The position numbers and the translations under genes are program-made. The notes below the pieces were generated by a model, which was not told the DNA's origin, did not search any database, and was given only the letters and a program-made list of their open reading frames with translations. From Streptomyces cupreus (GTDB lineage Bacteria; Actinomycetota; Actinomycetes; Streptomycetales; Streptomycetaceae): a stretch of DNA of 64,000 nucleotides. This document shows positions 1 to 8,061 of this stretch, piece after piece; position 1 is the first letter of the stretch, and every line of letters begins with the position of its first letter. Location: contig NZ_JACMSF010000023.1 of the NCBI RefSeq assembly GCF_014257025.1, positions 55,537-119,536 on the forward strand, written 5' to 3'.

Positions 1-20
1 GCACTTCCTACGTTGATCGC

Positions 21-1199
21 ATGAAGATCGGATTCTCTTCCCGGGTCACCGTCTCGGCCTGCGCGCTCTGTGTGGCAGGCCTGTTGGGGCTCGCGCCCGC
101 CGCGGTGGCCGACCGGGGTGACACAGGCCCCGGTGGGACGGAGCGGACACGGGTGTCGGCGGTCCCGCGGCCGTCGTTGCTGCGTCGCTCCGGTACGCAC
201 GTGCGGCTGCGCGCGGAGGCGCCCCGGGTGCCGAGCATCTCCGCGCTCTCGTGGGTGGTCGCCGACGCCCGTACCGGCGAGGTGCTCGCCGCGCACGACG
301 CGCACCGCAGACTGCCGCCCGCCAGCACCCTCAAGGCGCTCTTCGCCCTCACCGTGCTGCCCGCCCTGCCCGGCGGGATCCGGCACACGGTCGACGAGGA
401 GGAACTGTCGGACATCGGTCCGGGCAGCAGCATGGTCGGAGTCGCCGAGGGGCGTACCTACCGGGTCGCCGATCTGTGGAACGGAGTGTTCCTGAACTCC
501 GGCAACGACGCCGTGCACGTCCTGGCCGGGCTGAACGGCGGCTGGCGTGCCACGGCCAAGCGGATGCAGGCCAAGGCCCGTGCGCTCGGCGCCCTCGACA
601 CCCGGGTGCTGTCGCCCGACGGCTACGACACACCGGGCCAGGTGTCCTCGGCGTACGACCTCGCGGTGTTCGGCCGGGCGGGGCTGCGCAACAAGGACTT
701 CGCGCGCTACTGCCGCACCGTCGAGGCCAGGTTCCCGGACGGCGGCGGATGGTCGTACCCCATCAGCAACACCAACCGGCTGCTGACCGGCGGCGACGGA
801 GTCGACCCCTACCCCGGCCTGATCGGCGTCAAGAACGGCTACACGACCAACGCCGGCCACACCCTGGTGTCCGCAGCCCGCAAGGGCGGCCGCACCCTCG
901 TCGTCACGGTGATGAATCCCCAGTACGGCGGCGGCCTCGCCGTCTACGAGGAGGCTCGGGAGCTGTTGGACTGGGGCTTCGCCGCTGCGGGACGGGTCGA
1001 TCCCGTGGGCTCGCTGGACGCCCTGCGGGCCAAGCCGCGTCCGGGGCCTGAGCCGGTGTCCGCGGCAGCCGTCGCGGCACCGGTGGACGCGGGCCCGGGC
1101 TGGGCCGAGGCCGGGATGGTGGCGGGTGCCGCCGGACTCGGCGCCGGTGCCGTCGCGCTCACGACACGTCCCAGAAGGTGCCGTCCGGCGGGGAGTTGA
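21..1199 (+). CDS. Secreted D-alanyl-D-alanine carboxypeptidase (peptidase S11, penicillin-binding protein)
   Basis: This 392-residue protein should trim the terminal D-Ala of peptidoglycan stem peptides outside the membrane. It opens with a signal peptide (Arg/Lys start, hydrophobic core to about residue 30). The serine-acylation motif is S-T-L-K at about Ser102 and the S-G-N motif is near residue 160. The third active-site motif near residue 271 reads K-N-G rather than the usual K-T-G. The C-terminus is a short hydrophobic stretch followed by Arg/Pro-rich residues, which fits membrane tethering. The ATG at 21 is the only start that keeps the signal peptide. Its 3' end overlaps the convergent glycosyltransferase gene by 256 bp. 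The family call is firm; the exact substrate is inferred. Confidence 0.92.
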   Translation: MKIGFSSRVTVSACALCVAGLLGLAPAAVADRGDTGPGGTERTRVSAVPRPSLLRRSGTHVRLRAEAPRVPSISALSWVVADARTGEVLAAHDAHRRLPPASTLKALFALTVLPALPGGIRHTVDEEELSDIGPGSSMVGVAEGRTYRVADLWNGVFLNSGNDAVHVLAGLNGGWRATAKRMQAKARALGALDTRVLSPDGYDTPGQVSSAYDLAVFGRAGLRNKDFARYCRTVEARFPDGGGWSYPISNTNRLLTGGDGVDPYPGLIGVKNGYTTNAGHTLVSAARKGGRTLVVTVMNPQYGGGLAVYEEARELLDWGFAAAGRVDPVGSLDALRAKPRPGPEPVSAAAVAAPVDAGPGWAEAGMVAGAAGLGAGAVALTTRPRRCRPAGS

Positions 1200-2299
1200 C
1201 CCACCGGCAGCCACAGCAGCAGGCCGAGCGTGATCCAGACGTAGGTGTTGGAGCCGATGAATCCGTCGATGCCGGAGGCGTCGTCGAACCACAGCCACAC
1301 CACGCTCGTGCACAGCAACGCGTACAGGGCGGCCGCGGTGCGCGGGTGCCCGGCGCGGATCAGCACGGCGAACGACGGCAGCAGCCACACCAGGTGGTGC
1401 ACCCAGGTGATGGGGCTGACCAGACACGCCGTCAGGCCCGTCAGGGCGAAGGCCGCGATCCACTCCCCCGCGGCGATCGCCCGGCCCGCCCGCCACGCCC
1501 ACACGCACAGCACCAGCAGCACGGCGACCGCCCACGGCGCGCGGTCCGGCTCACCGAGCCGGGCCAGGACACCCTGAAGGGACTGGTTCGAGACATAGTC
1601 CAGACGGCCCACCCGGGTGGTGTCCCACAGGGCCCGCGTCCAGTAGAACCGGGAGGCGTCGGGGGTCACCCAGGCCGCCAGGGCCGTGGCCCCGACGGCG
1701 ACGGCCGTGGCGATACCGGCCGCCCGCCAGCGCCGGGCCAGCAGGAGCAGGCCGATGAAGACGGCGGGCGTGAGTTTGATCGCGGCGGCGAGGCCGATGC
1801 CGTAACCCGCCCAGCGTTCCCGCCCGGTGGCCAGCAGCCAGGCGTCCGTCAGCACGAGGGCGAGCAGCAGGACGTTCACCTGGCCGAAGCTGAAGGTGTC
1901 GCGCAGCGGCTCGAACAGGGCGAGCGCGCAGGCGCCGAGGAGGCAGCCGAACCAGCCGTAGCGCCGCCAGTCCCGTCCGGCCAGGATGCGCAGGACCACG
2001 GCGAGCGCGGCCAGGTTGAGCAGCAGCGCGACGACGATGGCGGCGGGCAGGTCCAGCAGGGCCATGGGCAGCATGGCGACGGCGGCGAACGGCGGGTAGG
2101 TGAAGCCGTAGGTCGTGCCGGGGACCAGATAGTCGTAGATACGGCCGCCGTGGTGGATCCAGCTGTCCACGGTGCCGTGGTAGACGCGCAGGTCGAACCA
2201 GTCGCGCAGCAGCGGCACGGTCGCGGTGAACGCGCTCACGGCGGCGACGAGGAACAGCGCCAGCAGCAGTCGTCCGCGGTCGGTGCGGGGCAGTCTCAT
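944..2299 (-). CDS. GT87-family (DUF2029) polyprenol-phosphate mannosyltransferase-like membrane protein
   Basis: An integral membrane protein of about 451 residues with many hydrophobic helices and a loop containing an early Asp after the first helix (R-D-W-F-D-L-R-V-Y). This fits GT-C glycosyltransferases of the GT87/DUF2029 family, which move mannose from polyprenyl phosphate to lipoglycan or protein acceptors on the outer membrane face. The start at 2299 overlaps the stop of the upstream mptB-like gene by 4 nt (ATGA), so the two are translationally coupled. After the last helix there is an Ala/Pro/Thr/Ser-rich tail of about 80 residues. That tail runs antisense into the 3' part of the carboxypeptidase gene. 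The acceptor is not evident from sequence. Confidence 0.85.
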   Translation of the reverse strand: MRLPRTDRGRLLLALFLVAAVSAFTATVPLLRDWFDLRVYHGTVDSWIHHGGRIYDYLVPGTTYGFTYPPFAAVAMLPMALLDLPAAIVVALLLNLAALAVVLRILAGRDWRRYGWFGCLLGACALALFEPLRDTFSFGQVNVLLLALVLTDAWLLATGRERWAGYGIGLAAAIKLTPAVFIGLLLLARRWRAAGIATAVAVGATALAAWVTPDASRFYWTRALWDTTRVGRLDYVSNQSLQGVLARLGEPDRAPWAVAVLLVLCVWAWRAGRAIAAGEWIAAFALTGLTACLVSPITWVHHLVWLLPSFAVLIRAGHPRTAAALYALLCTSVVWLWFDDASGIDGFIGSNTYVWITLGLLLWLPVGQLPAGRHLLGRVVSATAPAPSPAAPATIPASAQPGPASTGAATAAADTGSGPGRGLARRASSEPTGSTRPAAAKPQSNSSRASS

Positions 2300-3699
2300 G
2301 CGGTCCGCCCCCAGGCCGGCGCGAGTTCCGCCTGGTGGGCCTGCCACAGCACGACGACCGCGAGCACACCGCCGGAGACGGCGAGCACCAGCTGTCCGGT
2401 GTCCGCCGGGCCCCCGCTGGGCAGCGTGGCGAGCGCCAGGACGCCGGTCACGGCGGCCACCCGGTGCCGTACCGACGCGCTGGGCGCCGCGGCGGCGATG
2501 AGGAACAGGCCCCACAGGGCGTACCAGGGACGGATCGCGGGGCCCAAGGCGGCCACGGCGGCGAGGCTGAGGCCGAGCGCGTACACCGGGCGCAGCCTGA
2601 GCCGCAGCCATATGACCGCTATGGCGACCACGGCGGCGGCGACACCGAGCGCGTGCCAGGCCGGTACGGCGAGGGGGGCCAGGTCGCTGCCGAACCACTC
2701 CAGCAGAGCACGGGTGGCACGGCCCAGGAGGCTGGTGAGCGCCCAGTTGTGCGGAGAGACGGGCGTGTCGAGGGCGCCGATCCAGCCGTATCCGGTTCCG
2801 GCGACGGCGGTCGCGGCGACGGTCGTGGCGGCGGCCGCGGCCGTGGTCGTCAGGACGGCCCCTACCGGGCGGCGGCCCGCCCGCACCTGGAGCACGACGA
2901 CCGCGGCGAGGCCGAGCACCGCGGGCGCCTTGACCAGGGCGGCGAGGGTGACGAGTACGGCGCCCAGGACCGGCCACCGGCCGAGCGCGGCGACGAGGCC
3001 GAGGCCGAGCAGTCCGAGCATGACGGCGTCGTTGTGCGCGCCGGCGACCAGGTGCAGCAGCACCAGCGGGTTGAGGGCGCCGAGCCACAGCGCGGCGGCC
3101 GGGTCGGCGCCGCTGTGCCGAGCCAGGCGGGGCAGAGCGGCCGCCATCAGGGCCACCCCGAGCAGCGCGACGAGCCGCATCCCGAAGAGGCCTGCGGGGA
3201 GTTCACCGCTGGTCAGCGCGGACAGCGCGGAGGCCAGGGCGAGGAAGACCGGTCCGTACGGCGCTCCCGTGTGCTGCCACAGCGGGGCGACCTCGTCGGC
3301 GAGCGGGCCGCCGAGCCGGGCCGGACCGTGGGCGTAGACGTCGATGTGGGCGTCGACCATGGCGCCCTGCGCGAGGTAGCTGTACACGTCCCGGCTGAAC
3401 AACGGCGGGGCGAGCAGCAGCGGGGCCGCCCACACGCCGAGGGTGACCAGCAGGGCGCGCGGGGTCGGCGGCTCGCTGCCGAGCAGGAGTCGGCCCAGCA
3501 GTGCCCAGGCCGCTATCAGCAGGACGACGCCGAAGTACACGCCGATCAGGCCGAGGGCGGCCTCGGCGGAGGACGGAGCGAGGAGGTCCCGGACGGGGAG
3601 CGCTCCTGCGGTGCCGCCGCCTGCCGCGAGGACGGCGGTACCGGCAAGACCGAGCACCTGGCAGCGGCGGAGATCGACGGGAAAAGCCATGGCCAACAC
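2296..3699 (-). CDS. mptB: MptB-like alpha-(1->6)-mannopyranosyltransferase (polyprenol-phosphomannose dependent)
   Basis: A 467-residue multi-pass membrane protein resembling mycobacterial and corynebacterial MptB, a GT-C enzyme that builds alpha-1,6-mannan chains of lipomannan. Supporting features are the acidic extracytoplasmic motif F-S-R-D-V-Y-S-Y-L-A-Q-G after the second or third helix, the following Y-G-P-V-F segment, and at least ten further hydrophobic helices. It forms an operon with the GT87 gene through a 4-nt overlap. Either GTG at 3699 or ATG at 3690 could start it; neither has a strong ribosome binding site. The region just upstream ends at the boundary of the TnpB element, so that insertion may have replaced the original promoter context. 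Confidence 0.8.
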   Translation of the reverse strand: MLAMAFPVDLRRCQVLGLAGTAVLAAGGGTAGALPVRDLLAPSSAEAALGLIGVYFGVVLLIAAWALLGRLLLGSEPPTPRALLVTLGVWAAPLLLAPPLFSRDVYSYLAQGAMVDAHIDVYAHGPARLGGPLADEVAPLWQHTGAPYGPVFLALASALSALTSGELPAGLFGMRLVALLGVALMAAALPRLARHSGADPAAALWLGALNPLVLLHLVAGAHNDAVMLGLLGLGLVAALGRWPVLGAVLVTLAALVKAPAVLGLAAVVVLQVRAGRRPVGAVLTTTAAAAATTVAATAVAGTGYGWIGALDTPVSPHNWALTSLLGRATRALLEWFGSDLAPLAVPAWHALGVAAAVVAIAVIWLRLRLRPVYALGLSLAAVAALGPAIRPWYALWGLFLIAAAAPSASVRHRVAAVTGVLALATLPSGGPADTGQLVLAVSGGVLAVVVLWQAHQAELAPAWGRTA

Positions 3700-3865
3700 T
3701 CGGCAAGCGTGTCAACGCCGGGTGGCCGGAAGTCGACGCGGGGCCCTCCGGGGGGAAGCCGAAGTGTGTCCGGTGCGTGGCTGGTTCCGGCCACGCCGAA
3801 CGGTTGGCCCCGCTCAGACGAGGCGGGAGCTCGGCACCGGGCCCGGGGACGACAGTTGACATCCT

Positions 3866-3886
3866 CCCCCTCTTTAAAAGAGGGGG
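3866..3886 (-). ncRNA. Right-end hairpin of the TnpB element, expected 3' part of the reRNA (omega RNA)
   Basis: Perfect 9-bp arms (CCCCCTCTT and AAGAGGGGG) flank a 3-nt loop directly at the tnpB stop codon, followed on the minus strand by GAGGATGTCAA. In characterised IS605-family TnpB systems this region is the scaffold end of the guide RNA, and the guide is the flanking DNA beyond the right end. By that rule the guide would read leftward from about 3854, beginning CTGTCGTCCCCGGGCCC. The hairpin is directly visible; the RNA and guide assignment are inferred. Confidence 0.55.
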
Positions 3887-5175
3887 ATTCCAACCCAGGT
3901 GGGTTGAGGTTCACGGGCGCTCGAACGGCCGGTGGCCGCTGTCGCCCCTCCGGCACCGGCTGAGCACCGGGGGCGGGGAATCCCGCCCTGTCCTGCCGCG
4001 ATGTTGGTTGCTGCGTTGGTGTCCGCGTTACAGGTGAAGCCGCAGGACACGCACGCGAAGTCGGCTTGGCTCTTGCGCGACTTCTTCTCGATCCATCCGC
4101 AGGCGCTGCACCGCAGGCTGGTGTAGGGGGCGGGAACGTCCTCGACCCGGCCGGGGGCCTTGTGCTCGGTGCGCTGACGCAGCAGACCCCAACCCTGGGC
4201 GAGGATCGACCGGTTCAGGCCCGACTTCTGCGCCACACTCTTGCCGGGCTGCTCCACGGTTCCCTTCGCGGAGCGGGTCATGTTCTTGATGTTCAGCTTC
4301 TCGAACCGGATCACGTCATACGTGCGGGCGAGCAGGGTGCTGGTCTTCTCGCACCAGTCCTTGCGCCGGTCCGCTTCCCTCGCCTTGAGCTGGGCGACCT
4401 TCGCATAGGCGGAGGTCTTCCGTGCACTGCCCTTCGGAGCGCGGGCTGCGCGCCGCTCGTGCTTGCGGATCTGTGCCCGCTCCCTGACGGTTAGCTGCGG
4501 ACAGTTCAGCTTCCGGCCGTCCGACAGGGCCGCCGTGATCGTCACGCCCCGGTCGATGCCGATGACCTCTCCCGTGCCGGGCGCAGGAGTCGGACCCGGG
4601 ATGACGGCGAAGGCAATGTGCCACTGGCCGTTGCGGAAGGTGACCCGGAACGTCTTCGCGTGGGGCAGCTTCGCACCCTTGCCCTTGGCGCTGAGGCGGA
4701 AGCGGACCCAGCCGCAACCGGGCACCTTGACCTGAGCCCACCTCCGGTTGAGCTTCTGCACGACCACCGACCGGCCCAGGACCTGCTTGCCGGTCTTCAC
4801 ATTCAGCTTCGGGCTGCCGTCCGCCTCGTACTCGGGTACCCGGTCGGTGCCGATGACCCGGAAGCCCTCGTGCCGGTACTTCCTGCGCCAGGTCGGCTCA
4901 CCGAACCCGGACGTGAAGCGGGCGCTCTTGGCCTTGGCGAAGTCCTTGAGCGCCTGCTGCTGCACGTCCGCGTTCCCAGCGGCCAGCCACTCGTTGTCCC
5001 GCCGGGCCTCGGTGAGCTGACGGCACTGCTCCGCGAAACCCGGCGCGGACCTGCGACCCGGCATCCAGTGCGCGTGCTGTTCCACAGCGAGGTTCCACAC
5101 GTACCGGGCGTGCGCGCAGTGCTCGAGCATGATGCCCGCCTGCTCGCTCGTCGGGTACATCCGAAACCGTGCCAT
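3874..5175 (-). CDS. tnpB: TnpB RNA-guided endonuclease (IS605 OrfB family)
   Basis: A full-length TnpB of 433 residues, related to the ancestors of Cas12. All three RuvC-like acidic residues can be placed: Asp208 in G-I-D-R-G-V, Glu292 in R-F-E-K-L-N, and Asp385 in N-A-D-T-N-A-A-T-N. A Cys-x2-Cys ... Cys-x2-Cys zinc ribbon lies between the last two. The N-terminus (helix-turn-helix OrfB type, Y-P-T-S-E-Q) and the C-terminal tail ending G-I-P-L-F are typical. It should cleave DNA next to a target-adjacent motif when guided by an RNA from its own 3' end. The start at ATG 5175 fits the family N-terminus. It looks intact, not decayed. Confidence 0.9.
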   Translation of the reverse strand: MARFRMYPTSEQAGIMLEHCAHARYVWNLAVEQHAHWMPGRRSAPGFAEQCRQLTEARRDNEWLAAGNADVQQQALKDFAKAKSARFTSGFGEPTWRRKYRHEGFRVIGTDRVPEYEADGSPKLNVKTGKQVLGRSVVVQKLNRRWAQVKVPGCGWVRFRLSAKGKGAKLPHAKTFRVTFRNGQWHIAFAVIPGPTPAPGTGEVIGIDRGVTITAALSDGRKLNCPQLTVRERAQIRKHERRAARAPKGSARKTSAYAKVAQLKAREADRRKDWCEKTSTLLARTYDVIRFEKLNIKNMTRSAKGTVEQPGKSVAQKSGLNRSILAQGWGLLRQRTEHKAPGRVEDVPAPYTSLRCSACGWIEKKSRKSQADFACVSCGFTCNADTNAATNIAAGQGGIPRPRCSAGAGGATAATGRSSAREPQPTWVGIPLF

Positions 5176-5224
5176 GCCGCGAACCTAGCCCGCGTGTTCC
5201 CCGGCCGCGCACACCATCGATCAA

Positions 5225-5525
5225 CGTCACCCATGAGAATGACCGCTCCCGGCGGCAGCCCCGCCCGGCCACCGGCCCCAATCCTCAACTCCCCCTCACC
5301 ACCACCTGTTCGCGGTCGCCCTCAGCCCCCGTACCTTCCGGAACGCCGAATCACCCTGGCGGCAATTCGGCTCCTCCCGCGCCCCGAACTCACGCTGTCG
5401 GCCGTGACGGCCGGAGCGTCGGTCCAGCAGCTCGCACCGGCAGCGGTCGCCCGGGCGACGAGGCTTGCGCGAGAACATGAGTGCGATCTTCATCAGGCGG
5501 GCCGCGTGCTCAACCGCATTAGGCG
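5225..5525. other. Intergenic stretch with no recognisable gene
   Basis: About 300 bp between the left edge of the TnpB element and the LuxR-type regulator gene. I see no open frame resembling a protein family, no strong hairpin and no clear promoter. It is the 3' flank of the regulator gene, which is on the minus strand. Confidence 0.5.
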
Positions 5526-6179
5526 TCAGCGGTTCAGGCCCAGCTCACCCGCGCGCACCCCGGCCTGGAAGCGCGATTCCGCGTCGAGGGTGTCGAGCAG
5601 TTCGGCGACCCGGCGACGGTAGGTGCGCAGGGACATGCCGAGCTCCCGCGCGGCTGTCGCGTCGGTGACGCCAGAGCCCAGCGCGCGCAGGACCGTCCGA
5701 CTTCCCGCGTCGAGCTGCGGCCGCTCCGCACGCAGGAAGTCCCCCAGGTTGGTGGCGGCCTCCCAGGCGGCCTCGAAGAGCGCGTGCACTCCGCCGACCA
5801 GGGTGGGTGCGCCGGTCACGGTGTACTCACGGCCGCCGGGGGCGCTCGCCCCGGCGAGGATCGCGTACCGACGGTCGATGATGATCGTCTCGTGGGGCAG
5901 AGCGGCGTCGGCGATGCGCACCTGGCCGCCCCTGTCGACGAGTTGGCTCAGATGCTCGCGGCTGTGCTCGTCGGCCAGCGCGGCGGGGCTGTACAGCTTG
6001 CGGATCCGCGGGGCACCGCTGTGCCGCACCCGGTCACGGGCGGCCTGCCGGGCGCCGTGGTGCGGCCAGGTGTCGAGGTCGCGGGCGGCGCAGACGAACT
6101 CCTCGCGGACCGAGGAGAAAAGATGCGCGGTGCGCGCGAGCAGCTCCAGGTCACCTTGGATCGTCACGGTCTCTGCCAC
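5526..6179 (-). CDS. LuxR-type HTH regulator with N-terminal TrmB/PLD-like sensor domain
   Basis: A 217-residue regulator. The C-terminal 65 residues form a LuxR-type helix-turn-helix (G-V-T-D-A-T-A-A-R-E-L-G-M-S-L-R-T-Y-R). The N-terminal part resembles the phospholipase-D-like or TrmB-type sensor half seen in many stand-alone actinobacterial regulators (S-R-E-H-L-S-Q-L-V-D-R-G-G-Q-V-R, then H-E-T-I-I-I-D-R-R-Y-A). It is divergent from the aldo/keto reductase gene, with 74 bp between starts, so it probably controls that gene and itself. A second protein of the same design lies at 55372-56175. The ligand is unknown. Confidence 0.75.
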   Translation of the reverse strand: MAETVTIQGDLELLARTAHLFSSVREEFVCAARDLDTWPHHGARQAARDRVRHSGAPRIRKLYSPAALADEHSREHLSQLVDRGGQVRIADAALPHETIIIDRRYAILAGASAPGGREYTVTGAPTLVGGVHALFEAAWEAATNLGDFLRAERPQLDAGSRTVLRALGSGVTDATAARELGMSLRTYRRRVAELLDTLDAESRFQAGVRAGELGLNR

Positions 6180-6253
6180 GCGTTCATTCTCCCCGATGGC
6201 AGCAAGCTGCCAGGGGCTCGCGGCCCGAACGCCCCGCCCACCAGGCTGGATTC

Positions 6254-6476
6254 ATGAGCAATGACTTCCGCCTCGGTGGCGACCTTCCGATCGACCGGAT
6301 GGGCTTCGGGGCGATGCGCCTGCCCACCAACAGCTTCCACGGCCCGGCCCGCGATCCCGAGACCGGTCGCGCCGTCCTGCGCCGCGCCGTCGAACTCGGC
6401 GTCAACCACATCGACACCGCCGCCTTCTACACCAGCGGCGACCGCACCGTGCGGGCCAACACCCTGATCCGCGAGG
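6254..6476 (+). pseudogene. 5' part of an aldo/keto reductase gene, interrupted by the Tn554-like element
   Basis: This encodes the first 74 codons of an aldo/keto reductase: the N-terminal beta hairpin, the G-F-G-A-M-R-L motif and the catalytic-Tyr region H-I-D-T-A-A-F-Y. The native reading frame runs to the GAG codon at 6473-6475 and then enters foreign DNA, ending after 11 non-native codons at 6511. The missing part resumes at 14932 in the correct frame (A-L-H-P-Y-P-A-G-L). Joining GAG to GCC restores a continuous reductase, so the break is a clean insertion. Divergent from the LuxR-type regulator upstream. Confidence 0.9.
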
Positions 6477-6502
6477 TTCTCCAGACATCGAGGGGTGTCT
6501 CA
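6477..6502 (+). repeat. Left terminal inverted repeat of the Tn554-like element
   Basis: TTCTCCAGAC at the left end is repeated exactly, in inverted orientation, at 14917-14926. The match continues imperfectly through a TCG core to GTCTCA. Just inside lies a second small inverted repeat (TCTCA ... TGAGA, about 6498-6514), which could be an arm-type recombinase or accessory-protein site. Confidence 0.8.
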
Positions 6503-6603
6503 TCTGGGTGAGATCCTTGTGCGCCCCGTAGCCATCGGCAGCGGTCTTCCGTTGCCGTGACTGCGTACGTGCGAACGTGCTCAGGTCGGTACGGGAGGGA
6601 TCG

Positions 6604-8061
6604 GTGCGGCTGTACTTCGCCAACCACCGGGCGGTGTGGCGGGTGGGTGATGTCGCAGGGATCGATCGGTCTCTGCTGGCGGGGGCTCTTGAGCGGTATC
6701 GCCTGCCGGTGGGTACGCCGGTCCTCCTGGACGAAGCGATGCGGCCGGTGGAGCCGGTCTCCTCGTGGTTTCGCAGCCTGGCGCTGGCCCGGCGGGATGC
6801 GAAGTCGATGCGGGCCTACGCCTATACGGTGCTGATGCTGCTCGGATTCCTGCTGGCTCGCGGGGTGGACCTGCGCTCGGCCACCGAGATGGACATCTTG
6901 CAGTTCCGGCAGTGGCGGCGTGCGGACGCCGAGGACACGGTGGGGGGAACTACCTGGGACCGGGACGCTGCCGCGATCGTCAGCCTCTACAAGCACCTGG
7001 TCCGCGTCGGCTACGTGCGGGCCAGTCCGTGGCGGTCGTCGCAGGGGGAGTCGCTGGGCAGCGGCTTCAGTACGGACGTGCGGGTGCGGCATCTCGAGCT
7101 GGAGCAGTACCTGTTCTTCCGGGACGTCGGGTTCGGTGGGCTGACGCCCGCGTCCGAACTCGACGAGACGTTCGGCGGGTGGCGCCCGCATCGCAATCGG
7201 GCTGCGGTCGAACTCGCGCTGCTGACCGGGATGCGAGCCCAGGAGTGGTCCACGCTGCTGCTGCCCGAACTCGGTCTGATGGCAGGACATCGCCCGCAAA
7301 CTGCAGATGTCGATCTGGCGGCTTGCGCGAAGCAGAAGCGGCCTCGGTCCGTCTACGTCCCGGTCGGAGCGATGGAGTTGCTGGATCCCTACTTGATGAT
7401 CGAGCGGCCGGAGATCGTGGCGAAGGCCCAGCGCACGCTGCGGCGCCGGCACCAGGACCTGTTCGTGGTTCAGCGGCTGGAGGCCGACGACACGAAGGTG
7501 CGAGGCGTCCTCGAAGGCCGCACCGTCACCCGATCGATCAAGGACCTGGCCCCGGACCTGCGCCGCATCACGGTGCTGGAGACCGGCGGCGGGCTGGAGC
7601 CGCTGGCGCTGTTCATCGGTCAGGGCGGGAAGATGCTGACCGCCTCGGGCTGGGACCGGGTGCGTTGGGGGGCCTGGGACCGGCTCAAGGCCTGGTCAGC
7701 AGATCAGAATGCCCCGCAGGTGCCGTGTCGTTGCTGGGTCTATCACGATCTGCGGCACACCTTCGCCCTACGTCTGCTGATCTTCCTGACCCGGGAGGCT
7801 CTTGGCGACGCCGAGAGGCAGCAGCTTCCGATGTCGACGCTGCTGGACCACATGACCAGGAACCCGCTGCTGGTGGTCCAGCGCCGGCTCGGTCATGTCC
7901 TTCCATCGACGACTTACCGCTACATCCGCTACCTGAAGGACCCGATGCGGGAGGTCGACGACGCCTTCCGCGAGTGGACCGTCGCCGACGGCGCTTCATA
8001 CGTCACCATCGCCCGCCACCTGCTGAACCTGGAAGAGAACGCCCATGCCGCGCCGCGGTGA
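6604..8061 (+). CDS. Tyrosine recombinase 1 of the element (TnpA-like)
   Basis: A phage-integrase-type recombinase of about 485 residues. An N-terminal core-binding (SAM-like) region (S-M-R-A-Y-A-Y-T-V) precedes the catalytic domain. Active-site elements visible are Arg in T-G-M-R-A-Q-E-W, His-x2-Arg in H-D-L-R-H-T-F, a His in R-L-G-H, and the nucleophile Tyr in the following T-T-Y-R-Y-I-R-Y-L segment. The GTG at 6604 is preceded by GGGAGGGA at a good distance, so I prefer it to the GTG at 6577. It overlaps the next recombinase by 17 bp. By analogy with Tn554 TnpA, it should cut and rejoin the element ends. Confidence 0.88.
   Translation: MRLYFANHRAVWRVGDVAGIDRSLLAGALERYRLPVGTPVLLDEAMRPVEPVSSWFRSLALARRDAKSMRAYAYTVLMLLGFLLARGVDLRSATEMDILQFRQWRRADAEDTVGGTTWDRDAAAIVSLYKHLVRVGYVRASPWRSSQGESLGSGFSTDVRVRHLELEQYLFFRDVGFGGLTPASELDETFGGWRPHRNRAAVELALLTGMRAQEWSTLLLPELGLMAGHRPQTADVDLAACAKQKRPRSVYVPVGAMELLDPYLMIERPEIVAKAQRTLRRRHQDLFVVQRLEADDTKVRGVLEGRTVTRSIKDLAPDLRRITVLETGGGLEPLALFIGQGGKMLTASGWDRVRWGAWDRLKAWSADQNAPQVPCRCWVYHDLRHTFALRLLIFLTREALGDAERQQLPMSTLLDHMTRNPLLVVQRRLGHVLPSTTYRYIRYLKDPMREVDDAFREWTVADGASYVTIARHLLNLEENAHAAPR

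Larger units (their letters stand above)
3855..5219 (-). mobile_element. Lone IS605/IS1341-type TnpB element
   Basis: The element carries one gene, tnpB, and no tnpA transposase. On the minus strand its right end is the familiar form: the end of tnpB, a GGGGG-type hairpin, then GAGGATGTCAAC ending near 3855. At the other end, a TTGAT pentamer (minus strand, 5220-5224) sits about 45 nt upstream of the tnpB start. This is the target-adjacent motif sequence known for ISDra2, so I place the left boundary next to it. The left boundary is tentative; the right end is well supported. Without TnpA the element cannot move by itself unless TnpA is supplied elsewhere. Confidence 0.65.

Noticed and set aside
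1178..3337. Long plus-strand open frame opposite the mannosyltransferase genes
   Set aside because: It is Gln/Gly/Arg-rich with no family resemblance and lies antisense to two clear membrane-protein genes.
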